Shown here piece after piece: positions 25,153-25,654 of a stretch of DNA of 25,654 nucleotides. This stretch comes from a virus, in IMG/VR virus record IMGVR_UViG_3300015168_000004, positions 1-25,654 of that record, one strand, 5' to 3'. The first letter of the stretch is position 1. Each line of letters starts with the position of its first letter. The translations under genes were made by a program, and so were the position numbers. The notes beneath the pieces were generated by a model. It did no database searches, had not been told where the DNA came from, and saw only the letters and a program-made list of their open reading frames with translations.

Positions 25153-25654
25153 ATGCTTGCGTATCACAATGATCCTGCTGTAAAAGCTAAATACATTGCT
25201 CGCTTTGCAGCACATAGGGAAGCTGACGAAGTAATTCAAGGGACTGGATTCGAAAACGGCAGAGGCTGTTTTGTGGGTTGTACTTTGAATGAATATAATT
25301 ATTCAAAGTTTCAGGATGAGCTTGCATGGCCTGAATGGTTGGCTAATCTAGCAGACACTATTTTTGAAGGCTTACCTAAATCAGAAGCTGCACAATTCGG
25401 AACTGATATTCTTTCATCAGTTTCTATTGGAAGTAATCTCGAATTTGTTAAAACACCCTTTCTTATTTCAATTGAAATACGAAATCTTGCAAGGCTTGAA
25501 GGAAATTCCGAACCTTACGCTGAAGAATGCAGAAAAGCCATTCAAGGCGTAATCGACTGGCTTAAAGCTGGTATTGATTATGAGTCGGCGCGGTCGGCGG
25601 CGTGGTCGGCGGGGGCGGCGGCGCGGTCGGCGCGGTCGGCGGCGTGGTCGGCGC
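25153..25654 (+). CDS. Phage protein with Ala-Ser-Trp/Arg repeats, 3' end missing
   Basis: 167 residues visible from ATG 25153, with AAGGAAA 7 nt upstream. The N-terminal domain (1-142) has AKYIARFAAHREADEVIQGT, NGRGCFVGCTLNEYN, WPEWLANLADTIFEGLP and RKAIQGVIDWLKAGIDYE. It then changes abruptly into SARSAAWSAGAAARSARSAA and on to the window edge. Proteins with this N-terminal domain and a tail of SA(R/W/E)-type units occur in many phages, with tail length varying between relatives; function unknown. The repeat DNA is extremely G+C-rich compared with the AT-rich start of the same gene. Confidence 0.82.
   Translation, partial: MLAYHNDPAVKAKYIARFAAHREADEVIQGTGFENGRGCFVGCTLNEYNYSKFQDELAWPEWLANLADTIFEGLPKSEAAQFGTDILSSVSIGSNLEFVKTPFLISIEIRNLARLEGNSEPYAEECRKAIQGVIDWLKAGIDYESARSAAWSAGAAARSARSAAWSA
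25583..25654 (+). repeat. G/C-rich short tandem repeat coding for SAR/SAW units
   Basis: Built from TCGGCG plus GCGTGG/CGG blocks, e.g. TCGGCGGCGTGG occurs three times (25592-25603 and later copies at ~25634-25651, the last incomplete). Each 9- or 12-nt unit encodes S-A-R or S-A-A-W. The array continues beyond the window. Confidence 0.8.

Noticed and set aside
25583-25654. CRISPR array or minisatellite without coding role
   Set aside because: The repeat stays in frame with the preceding gene and encodes regular SAR/SAAW units; no spacers are present.

Overview
The window is a piece of a tailed double-stranded DNA bacteriophage or prophage (Caudoviricetes). It is cut through a gene at both ends: a glycine-rich tail protein on the left and an Ala-Ser-Trp repeat protein on the right. 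By eye the base composition is in the mid-40s % GC. Signals are bacterial throughout: sigma70-like -35/-10 boxes, purine-rich ribosome binding sites, Rho-independent terminators, and ATG/GTG starts with stop-start overlaps. The host cannot be named from this sequence. The style of the lysis, small-gene and capsid proteins, and the integron attC type, suggest a proteobacterial and possibly betaproteobacterial host; this is a weak inference.

Layout. (1) 1-7677, minus strand: virion module in the order TerS, TerL, portal (DUF4055 type), scaffold-like protein, P22-like coat protein, a small protein, a DnaT-like head-tail adaptor, two putative structural proteins and a glycine-rich tail protein. 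(2) 7743-9842, minus: lysis region with a membrane/coiled-coil protein, GH19 endolysin, two-TM holin candidate, small lipoprotein and two small helical proteins. Terminators bound it on both sides. (3) 9856-20704, minus: about 30 small early or accessory genes in tightly overlapping runs, including a TOPRIM/Spo11-TopoVIA-like protein, a VRR-NUC nuclease, a DUF1996 secreted protein, several small membrane proteins and Cys-rich putative zinc proteins. Several runs start at near-consensus promoters with exactly 17-bp spacers that lie at or in the 3' end of the preceding gene. (4) 16529-17202: a GC-richer insert with one complete integron attC site and two partial attC boundaries around two small genes, i.e. 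integron gene cassettes inside a phage early region. (5) 20944-23484, minus: a prim-pol/DUF3987 helicase-primase preceded by a 59-aa ribbon-helix-helix-like protein. (6) 23485-23670: a divergent control region in which both promoters share a palindromic -35. (7) 23671-end, plus: MazG-like protein, RMF-like small protein, a DUF7173-like protein, a CAU-anticodon tRNA and the repeat protein.

Inferred logic: the leftward and rightward early operons fire from the 23.5-kb switch region. A series of host-like promoters then drives small accessory genes through 20-11 kb, and packaging, head and lysis genes lie furthest left. No integrase, CRISPR array, rRNA or insertion sequence was seen. At least nine short genes (19-59 codons) were found by reading gaps between longer frames; most overlap their neighbours by a stop-start and have the size and composition of real phage microproteins.
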